Shown: one piece after another, positions 46,636-55,434 of the stretch
Numbering within the stretch: the stretch's first letter is position 1
Layout of the letters: each line of letters opens with the position of its first letter
Source of the DNA: Herbaspirillum aquaticum
GTDB lineage: Bacteria; Pseudomonadota; Gammaproteobacteria; Burkholderiales; Burkholderiaceae_D
NCBI RefSeq assembly: GCF_002213425.1
Contig: NZ_NJGV01000011.1
Coordinates: 149,930 to 213,929, forward strand
DNA length: 64,000 nt
Direction of reading: 5' to 3'
Translations under genes and position numbers: made by a program
The notes under the pieces: generated by a model
What the model was told of the DNA's origin: nothing
The model's database searches: none
Seen by the model: the letters and a program-made list of their open reading frames with translations, nothing else

Positions 46636-47445
46636 ATGCCTCCTTCACCGCACTTCTGGCGTCCTCCCGCCCTGCCCTTCTTCGAAGGCCGTCGCGCCAC
46701 CGGCAGCCTGTCCTGCTATGCGCCGCATACGCATGACAGTTTTTCCATCGGCATCGTCGACGCCGGGCACAGCATCTTTACGTTGGCCGATCGCAGCGAG
46801 CCCATTTTCCCTGGCGACGTGATCCTCGTGCGGGCCGGCGATGTGCACAGCTGCAATCCGGCCGACCTGCAGCGCTGGAGCTATCGCATGTTCCATCTGG
46901 ACACCAACTGGCTGGCCGCCCTGCTGGCGCAAACCCCGGCCACATGCGGGTTGCTGGCGCGCATGCCGTCGCAGGTCGTGCGTTCGCCGGAGGCACTGCA
47001 ATGGCTGGACCGCATGACGCATGCGCTGGAGCATGGCCACCCGGACCTGCAGCGCGAAGTGATACGTTGCCTGCAGCACGTGATGCGCGCGTGCGCCGAT
47101 GCCTGCGCGCCCGCGCGGCACGGCGATGCGCCCGAAGACGACGGCCTGCAGCGTGCCCATGATTTCCTGCTGGCCCATTGCCGCGACCGCGTCTCGCTGG
47201 CGACCCTGGCGGAACTGGCCGGCACCAGCCGCTACCAGGTGATCCGCCAGTTCCGCCGCCGCTTCGGGCTGACCCCGCATGCCCTGCAGCTGGACATGAA
47301 GATCCGCCAGGCGCGAACCCTGCTGCAGCAGGGTGCCAGCACCGTTCATGCTGCGCTCGATACCGGCTTTGCCGACCAGAGCCACTTCCATCGCGCCTTC
47401 AAGTCGCGGGTGGCGGCCACACCGCTGCAATATCGCCGCGCCTAG
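46636..47445 (+). CDS. AraC-family transcriptional regulator
   Basis: This 269-residue regulator has an N-terminal cupin-like sensing domain (CYAPHTHDSFSIGIVDAGH, IFPGDVILVRAGDVHSCNP). The C-terminal double helix-turn-helix has VSLATLAELAGTSRYQVIRQ and DTGFADQSHFHRAFKSRVAA. It is divergent from the molybdoenzyme gene, whose control is plausible. Its stop codon shares a CTAG with the stop of the convergent LysE gene. Confidence 0.88.
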   Translation: MPPSPHFWRPPALPFFEGRRATGSLSCYAPHTHDSFSIGIVDAGHSIFTLADRSEPIFPGDVILVRAGDVHSCNPADLQRWSYRMFHLDTNWLAALLAQTPATCGLLARMPSQVVRSPEALQWLDRMTHALEHGHPDLQREVIRCLQHVMRACADACAPARHGDAPEDDGLQRAHDFLLAHCRDRVSLATLAELAGTSRYQVIRQFRRRFGLTPHALQLDMKIRQARTLLQQGASTVHAALDTGFADQSHFHRAFKSRVAATPLQYRRA

Positions 47446-48068
47446 CTGCGGCTGGCCACCAGTGCGGCGGCAGCGAGCATCAACAGCAAGCCCGCGCCCC
47501 GCTCAATGAGCGGCAGCGCGCGTGTGAGCGCGCGCATCACGCGCTGCTGCGCGATGAAATACACCAGCGCCGCATCCCAGGCCAGTACAGCCCCGAACAT
47601 CCAGATGCCATAGAAGAACTTGGTCGACGCACCGGTCTGCGCGGACACGATGACGGTGAACAGGCCGAAGTAAAACACGCCATTCTTGGGATTGAGTGCG
47701 GCCGAGAGAAAGCCGGTCCCCAGTGCAGCCCATGGTGCGGCCCTGGCGGACGAGGGGGCAGCGGTGGGCAAGACGGCCGGGTTAGCTCCGGCGCGCCAGA
47801 AGACCCATCCCAGCCAGGCCAGGTAGCACGCCGCCAGCCACTGCATGGCCGCCAGCAGCAGCGGCGCTCGCTGCAACAGGCTGAAACCGCCGATGGCCAG
47901 CGCGATGTAGAGTCCGTTGGCCAGCGCAATCCCCAAGGCTGCAGCCAGCCCATAGGCGCGCCCATGGCGCAAGCTGCCCCGCAGCAGCAAGAGGAAATCC
48001 GGACCGGGACTGGCCAGTGCCAGCAGATGCGCGCCCGCCAGCAGGAAGAATTCGGAAGAAAGCATCAT
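47442..48068 (-). CDS. LysE/RhtB-family amino acid exporter
   Basis: This 208-residue membrane protein has about six spans and the family N-terminal pattern AGAHLLALASPGPDFLLLLRG. LNPKNGVFYFGLFTV is the conserved motif in the second half. It exports amino acids or related solutes. The start at 48068 (MMLSSEFFLL) is chosen from family N-termini. Convergent overlap with araC is four bases. Confidence 0.88.
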   Translation of the reverse strand: MMLSSEFFLLAGAHLLALASPGPDFLLLLRGSLRHGRAYGLAAALGIALANGLYIALAIGGFSLLQRAPLLLAAMQWLAACYLAWLGWVFWRAGANPAVLPTAAPSSARAAPWAALGTGFLSAALNPKNGVFYFGLFTVIVSAQTGASTKFFYGIWMFGAVLAWDAALVYFIAQQRVMRALTRALPLIERGAGLLLMLAAAALVASRS

Positions 48069-48192
48069 GTGTGTCGACGCCTGCCCGGCGCCCCTGTTAA
48101 AAATGCGCATGCTAGGCAGGCTCACGGCCGCTGTATTGAACGAAATTGCACAGGCGCTCCCGTGCCGCCAAGGCGCGGTAAGATAGGCACAC

Positions 48193-49416
48193 TTGTTACC
48201 AACGCCAGCGCACCTGACTCCCATAAAACTCATCGACCCCATCGTCCAGTTCCACGCCGAACTCCAGCAGATCCGCCGCGACATCCACGCCCATCCCGAG
48301 CTGTGTTACGAAGAAGTGCGCACCGCCGACGTGGTGGCGCAAAAGCTGACCGAGTGGGGGATTCCGGTCGTGCGCGGCCTGGGCGTGACGGGCGTGGTCG
48401 GCATCATCAAGAAGGGCGACAGCCCGCGCGCCATCGGCCTGCGCGCCGACATGGATGCGCTGCCCATGTCCGAAATCAATACCTTCGACCATGCCTCGCG
48501 CCATCCCGGCAAGATGCACGCCTGCGGCCATGACGGCCATACCGCCATGCTGCTGGGGGCGGCCCGTTACCTGGCGCAGCATGGCCAATTCGATGGCACC
48601 GTGTACGTGATCTTCCAGCCCGCAGAAGAAGGCGGCCGTGGCGCCGAGCGCATGATCCAGGATGGCCTGTTCGACAAGTACCCGATGGATGCCGTCTTCG
48701 GCATGCACAACTGGCCCGGCATCCCGGCCGGGCACTTCGGCGTGACGCCGGGTCCGCAGATGGCCTCCAGCAACGAGTTCCACGTCACCGTCAAGGGCCG
48801 TGGCTCGCACGCGGCGCAGCCGCACAAGGCCATCGATCCGGTGATGACGGCGGTCCACATCGCCCAGGCCTGGCAGAGCATCGTGTCACGCAACGTCAAC
48901 CCGAATGATCCGGCGGTGGTGTCGATCACCCAGATCCACACCGGCAGCGCCACCAACGTCCTCCCCGACGAAGCCATGATGGTCGGTACCGTGCGTACCT
49001 TCAGCCTGCCGGTGCTGGACCTCATCGAACGCCGCATGCAGGAGATCGCCGAGCACACCGCCGCCGCCTTCGATGCCACGGTCGACTTCCGCTTCAACCG
49101 CAACTATCCGCCGTTGATCAACCATCCGGAGGAAACCGCCTTCGCCGTCGAGGTGCTGACGGAACAATTCGGTGCCGACCACGTGGACGCCCGCACCGAA
49201 CCGACCATGGGCGCGGAGGACTTCGCCTTCATGCTGCAGCACAAGCCGGGCTGCTACGTGTTCCTCGGCAATGGCGATGGTGGCCACCGTGACCAGGGCC
49301 ATGGCCTGGGGCCGTGCAACCTGCACAACCCGAGCTACGATTTCAACGACGACCTGCTGCCCATCGGCGCCACGTACTGGGTGCGGCTAGCCGAAAAATT
49401 CCTGCAGCCGAAGTAA
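48193..49416 (+). CDS. M20-family amidohydrolase, hippurate hydrolase-like
   Basis: This roughly 400-residue di-metal peptidase-like enzyme has IRRDIHAHPELCYEE, LRADMDALPM, MHACGHDGHTAMLLGAARYL, IFQPAEEGGRGAERM and PTMGAEDFAFML, which supply the metal ligands. It would deacylate N-acyl amino acids such as hippurate. No ATG lies near the N-terminus. TTG at 48193 is assigned, with AAGATAGG upstream. An ATA at 48223 stands where relatives would start MKLIDP-like, so the start is uncertain. Confidence 0.88.
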   Translation: MLPTPAHLTPIKLIDPIVQFHAELQQIRRDIHAHPELCYEEVRTADVVAQKLTEWGIPVVRGLGVTGVVGIIKKGDSPRAIGLRADMDALPMSEINTFDHASRHPGKMHACGHDGHTAMLLGAARYLAQHGQFDGTVYVIFQPAEEGGRGAERMIQDGLFDKYPMDAVFGMHNWPGIPAGHFGVTPGPQMASSNEFHVTVKGRGSHAAQPHKAIDPVMTAVHIAQAWQSIVSRNVNPNDPAVVSITQIHTGSATNVLPDEAMMVGTVRTFSLPVLDLIERRMQEIAEHTAAAFDATVDFRFNRNYPPLINHPEETAFAVEVLTEQFGADHVDARTEPTMGAEDFAFMLQHKPGCYVFLGNGDGGHRDQGHGLGPCNLHNPSYDFNDDLLPIGATYWVRLAEKFLQPK

Positions 49417-49547
49417 GCGCGGCAGCGGTGTGCCAGGCATTGGCGCGCGGACGCATTTCAGGCATGATCGCCAAAGCCCGCCGCCCGGTGCACTCTGCCA
49501 TGCCGGGAATGCGCGGCAGGAACGCATAACGACAACAGGGAGAAACC

Positions 49548-49898
49548 TTGCACACGCTCGCTACCATCCTGGTCCTGCTGGTTGCGCTCGAACATGTCTG
49601 GATCCTGATCCTGGAGATGTTCCTGTGGACCAAGCCGCTGGGCCTGAAGACCTTCCGCCAGTCGCGCGAAGCCGCTGAAGCCACCCGCGTGCTGGCTGCC
49701 AACCAGGGGCTCTACAACGGTTTCCTCGCCGCCGGGCTGTTCTGGAGCCTGGCCAGGGGCGACCATGCGGTGCAAATCTTCTTCGTGAGTTGCGTGCTGG
49801 TGGCCGGCATCTACGGCGGACTTACCGCCAAACGCTCCATCCTTTACATCCAGGGCCTGCCCGCCCTGCTGGCGCTGCTGGCCTTGCTGGCCAGCTGA
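49548..49898 (+). CDS. DUF1304 small membrane protein
   Basis: This 116-residue protein has four hydrophobic helices and the DUF1304 pattern VALEHVWILILEMFLWTKPL with RVLAANQGLYNGFLAAGLF. The start is TTG at 49548, strongly supported by CAGGGAG seven bases upstream. Function is unknown. It is followed 15 bases later by a secreted DUF695-like protein gene. Confidence 0.85.
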   Translation: MHTLATILVLLVALEHVWILILEMFLWTKPLGLKTFRQSREAAEATRVLAANQGLYNGFLAAGLFWSLARGDHAVQIFFVSCVLVAGIYGGLTAKRSILYIQGLPALLALLALLAS

Positions 49899-49913
49899 CC
49901 GGGCGACGCGACC

Positions 49914-50432
49914 ATGAAACGCGCCCTGCTCCTGACCCTGCTGCTCCTGCTGGCGCGCCATGGGCTGGCGCAGGATCCTGAGCCGGAGTGGTGGAACTAC
50001 CAGGCCCAGCGCGGCGATCGCCTCAAGGTGGTCAAGCTGGACATGAGCCTGCGGCGCAGCTTCCCGCTGTCCGGGTTTCCATATGTGGTGGTCACGCGGG
50101 TGAACTATGCGCCGGGCACGCCCGACGGCTTGCCGGCGCTGGCCGAGCAGGACCGGCTGGAAGCCCTGTCCGACCAGATGGCCGCCGCCATCGGCAAGAA
50201 GACCCGCAGCATTTACGCTGGCACCGCCTTCAGCCAGGGCCAGCAGCAATCCTGGTTCTACGTGACAGATCCCAATGGCCTCGAAGCCGTGGTGGCAGGT
50301 GTGCATGCCCAGCTCTGCCAGGGCTGCAAGACCAGTACCGCCATCCTGGCCGATCCGGCCTGGGCGCTGTATCGCGACCAATTGTTGCCGGACGGGGAAA
50401 CCCGGCAGCGCTATGGCTTGCGCAGTTATTGA
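49914..50432 (+). CDS. Exported DUF695-like protein
   Basis: This 172-residue protein has a signal peptide MKRALLLTLLLLLARHGLA. The mature part, beginning QDPEPEWWNYQAQRGDRL, resembles DUF695, a small alpha/beta domain of unknown role, with SWFYVTDPNGLEAVV near residue 112. Two Cys (QLCQGCKTST) could form a disulfide in the periplasm. It is probably in an operon with the DUF1304 gene. Confidence 0.7.
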   Translation: MKRALLLTLLLLLARHGLAQDPEPEWWNYQAQRGDRLKVVKLDMSLRRSFPLSGFPYVVVTRVNYAPGTPDGLPALAEQDRLEALSDQMAAAIGKKTRSIYAGTAFSQGQQQSWFYVTDPNGLEAVVAGVHAQLCQGCKTSTAILADPAWALYRDQLLPDGETRQRYGLRSY

Positions 50433-50594
50433 AGTGCCTGCCGCACGGGCGGCGTAAAGTTTGGCACGACAGTTGCCGATAACAAGTTTCCTGGCAGCAT
50501 CAGCATTGACACCGCGTCATCACAACCAGTCCGGCGCGCCGCATGGCCTTGCCGGCGCAACAACAACATCGGACACGGTCCGAGGGGAAGCCGC

Positions 50595-51314
50595 ATGAAA
50601 CAGATCAAACTCATCCTCAAGGATGATATCTACGACTCGCTGGAGCGCGACTATCACAACTTCGTGCGGCTCTCGACCAAGATCGATTCGGGGTTCGTCA
50701 AACCTTCCTTCGACAGCTACCTGCTGGCCAAGGTCTCCGAGAACACCAACTTCCTCACCGAAGAGGCGGTGCAGCACCTGATGCTCTCGGGCCAGTATGC
50801 GTGGGCACGCCGGGCGATGGACAAGGAATTCCCGGACGTGGTCCAGATCCTCATCGAACAGGCAGCCAATTACGGTTTCTGGATTGCGGTGCGCCACGAC
50901 TGGGGCACCGAGGAACTGGTCAATGCATCGCGCGCCTGGGCCGGCGCCATCATCAAGCAGGCCAAGGGCGATGAAACGCAGATCGACGTGCTGGCCTCGC
51001 AGATCAAGGCGTCCGCCACCAATATCGCGGTGGTGCAGGAACGCCTGAAGACCCCGGCCTCGCAACTGGCCCATGCGATGGTGCAGGAATTGCGCGAGAC
51101 CCATATCGCCATCGAACATGCCTCGGGCATGGTGGCGCGGGAAAAGCTGGGGGCGCTGCGCACCCTGTTGAAACTCGGGCGCGCCTATGGAAATGTCTCG
51201 GAGAAGGCCGAGCAGGACATGATGGACAAGCTCAAGCGCGAAAAGCCCTGGCTCTTCGAGACCGGCCCCAAGGGCTTCTGGGGCCACGTCGCCGCCTGGT
51301 GGCGCGGGGTCTGA
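50595..51314 (+). CDS. Conserved hypothetical protein
   Basis: I do not recognise this 239-residue soluble protein. It is mainly alpha-helical by composition, begins MKQIKLILKDDIYDSLERDY, has Trp-rich ends (GFWGHVAAWWRGV) and has no signal or membrane span. Codon use looks like its neighbours. The ribosome-binding site is CGAGGGGAAG. A 162-bp gap upstream suggests its own promoter. Confidence 0.75.
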   Translation: MKQIKLILKDDIYDSLERDYHNFVRLSTKIDSGFVKPSFDSYLLAKVSENTNFLTEEAVQHLMLSGQYAWARRAMDKEFPDVVQILIEQAANYGFWIAVRHDWGTEELVNASRAWAGAIIKQAKGDETQIDVLASQIKASATNIAVVQERLKTPASQLAHAMVQELRETHIAIEHASGMVAREKLGALRTLLKLGRAYGNVSEKAEQDMMDKLKREKPWLFETGPKGFWGHVAAWWRGV

Positions 51315-51333
51315 GCCCGCAGCAGGTCAGTGC

Positions 51334-52200
51334 TCAGGGTGCCGGAACCGCCTGGGCATCGCGCATCAGGCGGATGTCACCGTACCAGGCTTGCATCTTC
51401 TGGACCGTATTGTCGGTATCGGTGAGCACGCCCACGCCGATCAGGCGGCCGGGCTTTTCACCGAAGGCACGCTCATAGTCTTCGGCGACGTTGCGCTGGT
51501 AATTGCGCCACTGCCCCACGTGCTCCGCACCGTTTTCCACCACCAGCATCTGGATGCGACCGGTGCGGCCATTGGCGATCACCGTGCCGACAGGCGCTTT
51601 GGGATCCCACACGTACATCAGCGTGGCATAGGGCAGCTCATGCCCGGTCAACAGCTTGGCCGTATCGAAGAGGATGGTATCCATCAGCGAGAGCTTGTCG
51701 TGGTCGCCATCGAAGGCCAGCACGATGCGCACCGGCGAATCATCGGTCTCCCGGTGCGTGAGATCGGCCGTGGGAATCAGGCCGGCGGCCTTCCAGCTCC
51801 AGGTCAGCCAGGGCTTCTTGTTGATGTCGATGTCGACCGCATGGCGCAGGCCGGATGAAGCGCGATCGGCAAAGGCGTGCAGGACGCTGCGGCCATTGTC
51901 CTGCACCAGGCGGTATTCGGTAGGAATCTTCTTGCGGGTGAACACCAGCGGCTCCCAGCCAGCCGGCAAGCCTTCGGGCGGGTTGGCCGAGAACAGCGCC
52001 AGGGCCTGGTCCAGCTTGGCCTGCTTGGCTTGCCGGGCAGCTTCATCGAGCGGCGCGGGCTTCTGTGCGGCGCAGCCGGCCAGCAGCAGGGCGCCGCCCA
52101 CGCAGAGCGAGGCCAGCACGGCACGGGCAGCAAAGGCAGGCAGGGAAACACGACCGAGAGCAGCAAGGCGCGCGCGCACGCGCGTAAGACGCAAATTCAT
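51334..52200 (-). CDS. DUF3047 lipoprotein
   Basis: This 288-residue protein has a basic N-terminus, a hydrophobic segment and the lipobox LLAGC (Cys near residue 43). The body has DUF3047 features: LTWSWKAAGLIPTADLTHRE, DDSPVRIVLAFDGD and YGDIRLMRDA at the end. It is probably periplasmic and membrane anchored. The ATG at 52200 is preferred over an upstream frame with a hydrophobic extension. Confidence 0.8.
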   Translation of the reverse strand: MNLRLTRVRARLAALGRVSLPAFAARAVLASLCVGGALLLAGCAAQKPAPLDEAARQAKQAKLDQALALFSANPPEGLPAGWEPLVFTRKKIPTEYRLVQDNGRSVLHAFADRASSGLRHAVDIDINKKPWLTWSWKAAGLIPTADLTHRETDDSPVRIVLAFDGDHDKLSLMDTILFDTAKLLTGHELPYATLMYVWDPKAPVGTVIANGRTGRIQMLVVENGAEHVGQWRNYQRNVAEDYERAFGEKPGRLIGVGVLTDTDNTVQKMQAWYGDIRLMRDAQAVPAP

Positions 52201-52347
52201 GAAGGCCAACCGGAAAAAGCGGATTCTGAGGGAAAGTCTGCGGCCACCCCGACCGCAGACGAACACTAACAGGAAAATCACGCCTGAAGGCATCCGGAAA
52301 AACCCTAGCCAGTAAAAAAACGTCAGGAATGCAACGCAGCCGTTGGC

Positions 52348-53331
52348 TCAGTTTTGCTGCCGCAGGATCTGGATGAACATCTTGGCCAGCGAGGACAGGG
52401 TGCTGTTCTTGCGCGTGACGATGCCGTAATGCTCGATGCGGGTCTTCAGGTTGACCGGCAGGATCCCCAGCATCTGGCGCGCGGCAAAGAAATGCGCGAT
52501 GTCCAGCGGCATCACGGCCACCATGTTCGATTGCGCCAGCAGGGTGATGGTCACGAACGGGGAGGCGGTCTCGATCACGTTGCCGGGTACCTTCACGCCT
52601 TCCAGCTTGAACTCATGCTCGATCCAGATGCGCATGGGCATGTTGCTCGAATAGAGGATCCAGGAGGCGTCGGCCAGCTCCTGCAGGCGCACCTTCTGCG
52701 CCGTGGCCAGCGGATGGTCGATGCCGCTGACGATGCACATGGGCTCGCCGCGCAGCATTTCGTAATGGTAGAGGTTGGGCTGCGAGCTGACCGAGGAACG
52801 CCCGATCATCAGGTCGATACGGCCCTGGTCCAGCAGCAGCAGCTGGCGGGCACTGGTGTCCTCGCTGATCTCGATGGAAACGTCCGGCTGGATCTCGCGC
52901 AGGCGCGACAGTGCCCGCGTGACGAAGGGTGCCGCCCCCATGATGGTGCCGATGGACAAGCGGCCACCGCGGCCGCTGATCATGTTCTGCAATTCTTCGC
53001 GCAGGTTGGCCACGTCGCTCTGGATCAGGCGCGCATAGCGGATCACGCAGCGGCCCAGCTCGGTGGCCTCGATCCCGCGCGGGGAGCGGTCGAACAGGGT
53101 CACGCCCAGGGCATCTTCCATTTCATGCAAGGCCTTGGTGGCGGCCGGCTGGGTCATGTGCATCACTTCGGCTGCCTTGTGCAGGGAGCCCTGCTCGTCG
53201 AGCGCCGTCAGCAGCGCGACCTGCCGAAAGCGCAGGCGGCTGACGATGGAACCGACCGAAGGCAGCACACCGCCCGCCGCGCCCTCCTCGTCGAGTCGGT
53301 TATCACCCGATGAATTAAGCTCATTAGACAT
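52348..53331 (-). CDS. LysR-family regulator of the sugar-acid cluster
   Basis: This 327-residue regulator has a 30-residue acidic leader before the helix-turn-helix RFRQVALLTALDEQGSLHKA and VMHMTQPAATKALHEMEDA. It is the GbpR/PcaQ-like type. It is divergent from the AraD1-like gene with 242 bp between them, the usual arrangement for a LysR activator and its operon. The inducer is probably a sugar acid, by context. Confidence 0.85.
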   Translation of the reverse strand: MSNELNSSGDNRLDEEGAAGGVLPSVGSIVSRLRFRQVALLTALDEQGSLHKAAEVMHMTQPAATKALHEMEDALGVTLFDRSPRGIEATELGRCVIRYARLIQSDVANLREELQNMISGRGGRLSIGTIMGAAPFVTRALSRLREIQPDVSIEISEDTSARQLLLLDQGRIDLMIGRSSVSSQPNLYHYEMLRGEPMCIVSGIDHPLATAQKVRLQELADASWILYSSNMPMRIWIEHEFKLEGVKVPGNVIETASPFVTITLLAQSNMVAVMPLDIAHFFAARQMLGILPVNLKTRIEHYGIVTRKNSTLSSLAKMFIQILRQQN

Positions 53332-53573
53332 CCTTGGTTCAGCCTCTTATAGTCGTCCCGGAAAAAACACAATGCTAGCGCATCTGCCCCCTGCCCACGG
53401 CGATGCGTGAAAAAAGCTCAGGAGACGACGGGCAGATTGATCCACAGGTGGCTTGGCCTGGCGGCAGTTTCCTGCCGCGTGCGAATCACAGCCCCTGTTC
53501 TGCACATCGCTCCTTTTATACCTGACCGCCCCTGACAGGCGGCAACGTGGATGACGACGGCAAAGGAGACCTG

Positions 53574-54569
53574 GTGAGGCTGATTCAATATCGCGACCTG
53601 CATGGCCAACGCCGGGTGGGTATCGTCAATGGCGCCAGCATCCAGGTATTGGGCGAGGTCGGCACCATGCGCGAGCTGGGCTTGCTGGCCATCGCGCGCA
53701 ATACCGGGCTGGAACGCCTGGCCCAGCTGCTCAATACCGACCAGTGCGAAGACTATGCCGCCATCCTGGCCGAGGGGCGCATCCTGGCGCCGCTGGATCA
53801 TCCCGACCCGGCCCACTGCCGCGTCTCCGGTGCAGGCACCACCCACCTGGGTAGCGCCACCACGCGCGACAAGATGCATCGCCGCATCGAAGGCGATGAG
53901 CTCGACAAGACCGATACGCAACTGATGATCGAATGGGGCATCGCCGGTGGCCGCCCCGCGCCGGGCAGCGTGGGCGTTCAGCCTGAATGGTTCTACAAAG
54001 GCGATGGCCATTGCATCGTCGCGCCCGGCCAGCCCTTGCCGCGTCCTGATTTCGCCCTTGATGGCGGCGAAGAACCGGAGATCGTCGGGCTCTACCTGAT
54101 CGATGACGCACTCTGTCCGCGCCGCCTCGGTTTTGCCATCGGCAACGAGTTTTCGGATCACGTGATGGAACGCCGCAATTACCTGTACCAAGGCCACTCC
54201 AAGCTGCGCCACTGCGCCTTCGGTCCGGAGCTGCTGGTCGGCCTGCCACCGGCGCACCTGACCGGCATGACCCGCATCCGTCGCCGTGGCCGCGTGATCT
54301 GGGAACAGGAATTCCTGACCGGACCCGACAACATGTGCCACTCCATCGAGAACCTCGAATACCACACCTTCAAGTATGCGCACCTGCTGCATGCGGGCGA
54401 CGTGCATGCGCACTTCATGGGCGCGGCCAACCTGTCCTTCGCCTACAGCGTGCGCACTGAAGATGGTGACAGCATCGAGATCAGCATTCCCGATTTCGGC
54501 GCACCGCTGGTCAATGGAATCCAGCACGTGCCATCGACCTTGCGACCGGGTGGCGTCAAGCCGCTGTAG
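53574..54569 (+). CDS. AraD1/GguC-type FAH-fold protein
   Basis: This 331-residue protein of the fumarylacetoacetate hydrolase superfamily has the AraD1-like start RLIQYRDLHGQRRVGIV, RVSGAGTTHLGSATTRDKM, EPEIVGLYLIDDA and FAIGNEFSDHVMERRNYLY. GTG at 53574 is chosen because AGGAG lies five bases upstream; an ATG at 53547 has no such site. FAH-fold enzymes in these clusters are either 2-keto-3-deoxyaldonate dehydratases or 2,4-diketo acid hydrolases. Which one applies here is not decided by sequence alone. Confidence 0.8.
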   Translation: MRLIQYRDLHGQRRVGIVNGASIQVLGEVGTMRELGLLAIARNTGLERLAQLLNTDQCEDYAAILAEGRILAPLDHPDPAHCRVSGAGTTHLGSATTRDKMHRRIEGDELDKTDTQLMIEWGIAGGRPAPGSVGVQPEWFYKGDGHCIVAPGQPLPRPDFALDGGEEPEIVGLYLIDDALCPRRLGFAIGNEFSDHVMERRNYLYQGHSKLRHCAFGPELLVGLPPAHLTGMTRIRRRGRVIWEQEFLTGPDNMCHSIENLEYHTFKYAHLLHAGDVHAHFMGAANLSFAYSVRTEDGDSIEISIPDFGAPLVNGIQHVPSTLRPGGVKPL

Positions 54570-54694
54570 CCACGCCGCCCGGACCCAGGCGCGCCGCAAG
54601 GCGCAGCAGTAACGGCAATCATGCCAAGGCCCCGACCTCACCGTCGCACAACAAGAGGCCGCCCCCAGGAAAACCAGAAAAGGAGACCACCCTC

Positions 54695-54745
54695 ATGTTG
54701 TTGTATCCCCCTTGCCCTGATGCTGCCCGGACGGAGCGTCGATGA
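54695..54745 (+). CDS. 16-codon upstream ORF overlapping the permease start
   Basis: The frame encodes MLLYPPCPDAARTERR. AGGAG at 54681-54685 sits nine bases before its ATG. Its TGA overlaps the permease ATG (ATGA at 54742-54745), so translation of the permease may be coupled to it. It is in a different frame from the permease. No family is recognised. Confidence 0.5.
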   Translation: MLLYPPCPDAARTERR

Positions 54746-55425
54746 ATTACACCTTCGATTTCATGAGCGTGTTCGCCAACTGGGATCGCCTCTTGATGGG
54801 CGCCTGGCTGACGATACAGCTCTCGGCCCTGTCCATTGCATTGGGCTTCGTGGTCGGCACGCTCTGCGCCATTGCCGGCAAGAGCCGGCTGGCGCTGGTG
54901 CGCGGCCTGGTGCAGGCCTATGTCGAGATCATCCGCAATACGCCGCTGCTGGTGCAGGTGTTCCTGGTGTTCTTCGGCCTGGCCAGCATCGGCTGGAAGC
55001 TCACCGCCGAGACCGCTGCCGTCATTGCATTGACCGTCAACGTCGGCGCCTACACCACCGAGATCATGCGCGCCGGCATCAACTCCATCCATCCGGGCCA
55101 GATCGAGGCGGCCGAATGCCTGGGCATGTCGCGCTTCCACGTGTACTGGCACGTGGTGCTGCTGCCGGCGGTGGAGCGCGTCTATCCCTCGCTGACCAGC
55201 CAGTTCATCCTCTTGATGCTGGCCTCCAGCATCACCTCGCAGATCTCGGCGGAAGAGCTGACCGCCACCGCCAACCTGGTGCAGTCGGAAACCTTCCGCA
55301 GCTTCGAGGTGTATGCGGTCATCGCGGTGGCGTATCTCGTTCTTTCCTTCCTGTTCCGTGGCGCATTCTGGGCAATCAGCCAGATGGCCTTCGTGCGCAA
55401 GCGCAAGCTTGGCACCAACCTGTAA
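54742..55425 (+). CDS. Polar amino acid-type ABC transporter permease 1
   Basis: This 227-residue HisM/GlnP-type permease has a five-span layout and the EAA loop in NSIHPGQIEAAECLGMSRFH near residue 115. It pairs with the permease that follows nine bases later. Its context among aldonate enzymes suggests a sugar-acid substrate despite the amino-acid-type family. Confidence 0.9.
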   Translation: MNYTFDFMSVFANWDRLLMGAWLTIQLSALSIALGFVVGTLCAIAGKSRLALVRGLVQAYVEIIRNTPLLVQVFLVFFGLASIGWKLTAETAAVIALTVNVGAYTTEIMRAGINSIHPGQIEAAECLGMSRFHVYWHVVLLPAVERVYPSLTSQFILLMLASSITSQISAEELTATANLVQSETFRSFEVYAVIAVAYLVLSFLFRGAFWAISQMAFVRKRKLGTNL

Positions 55426-55434
55426 GGAGGCGCG

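Noticed and set aside
43175..46822. A very long open plus-strand frame (over 1200 codons) across the peptidase and molybdoenzyme genes
   Set aside because: It is antisense to two well-supported genes, has low-complexity composition typical of GC-rich shadow frames and no family motif.
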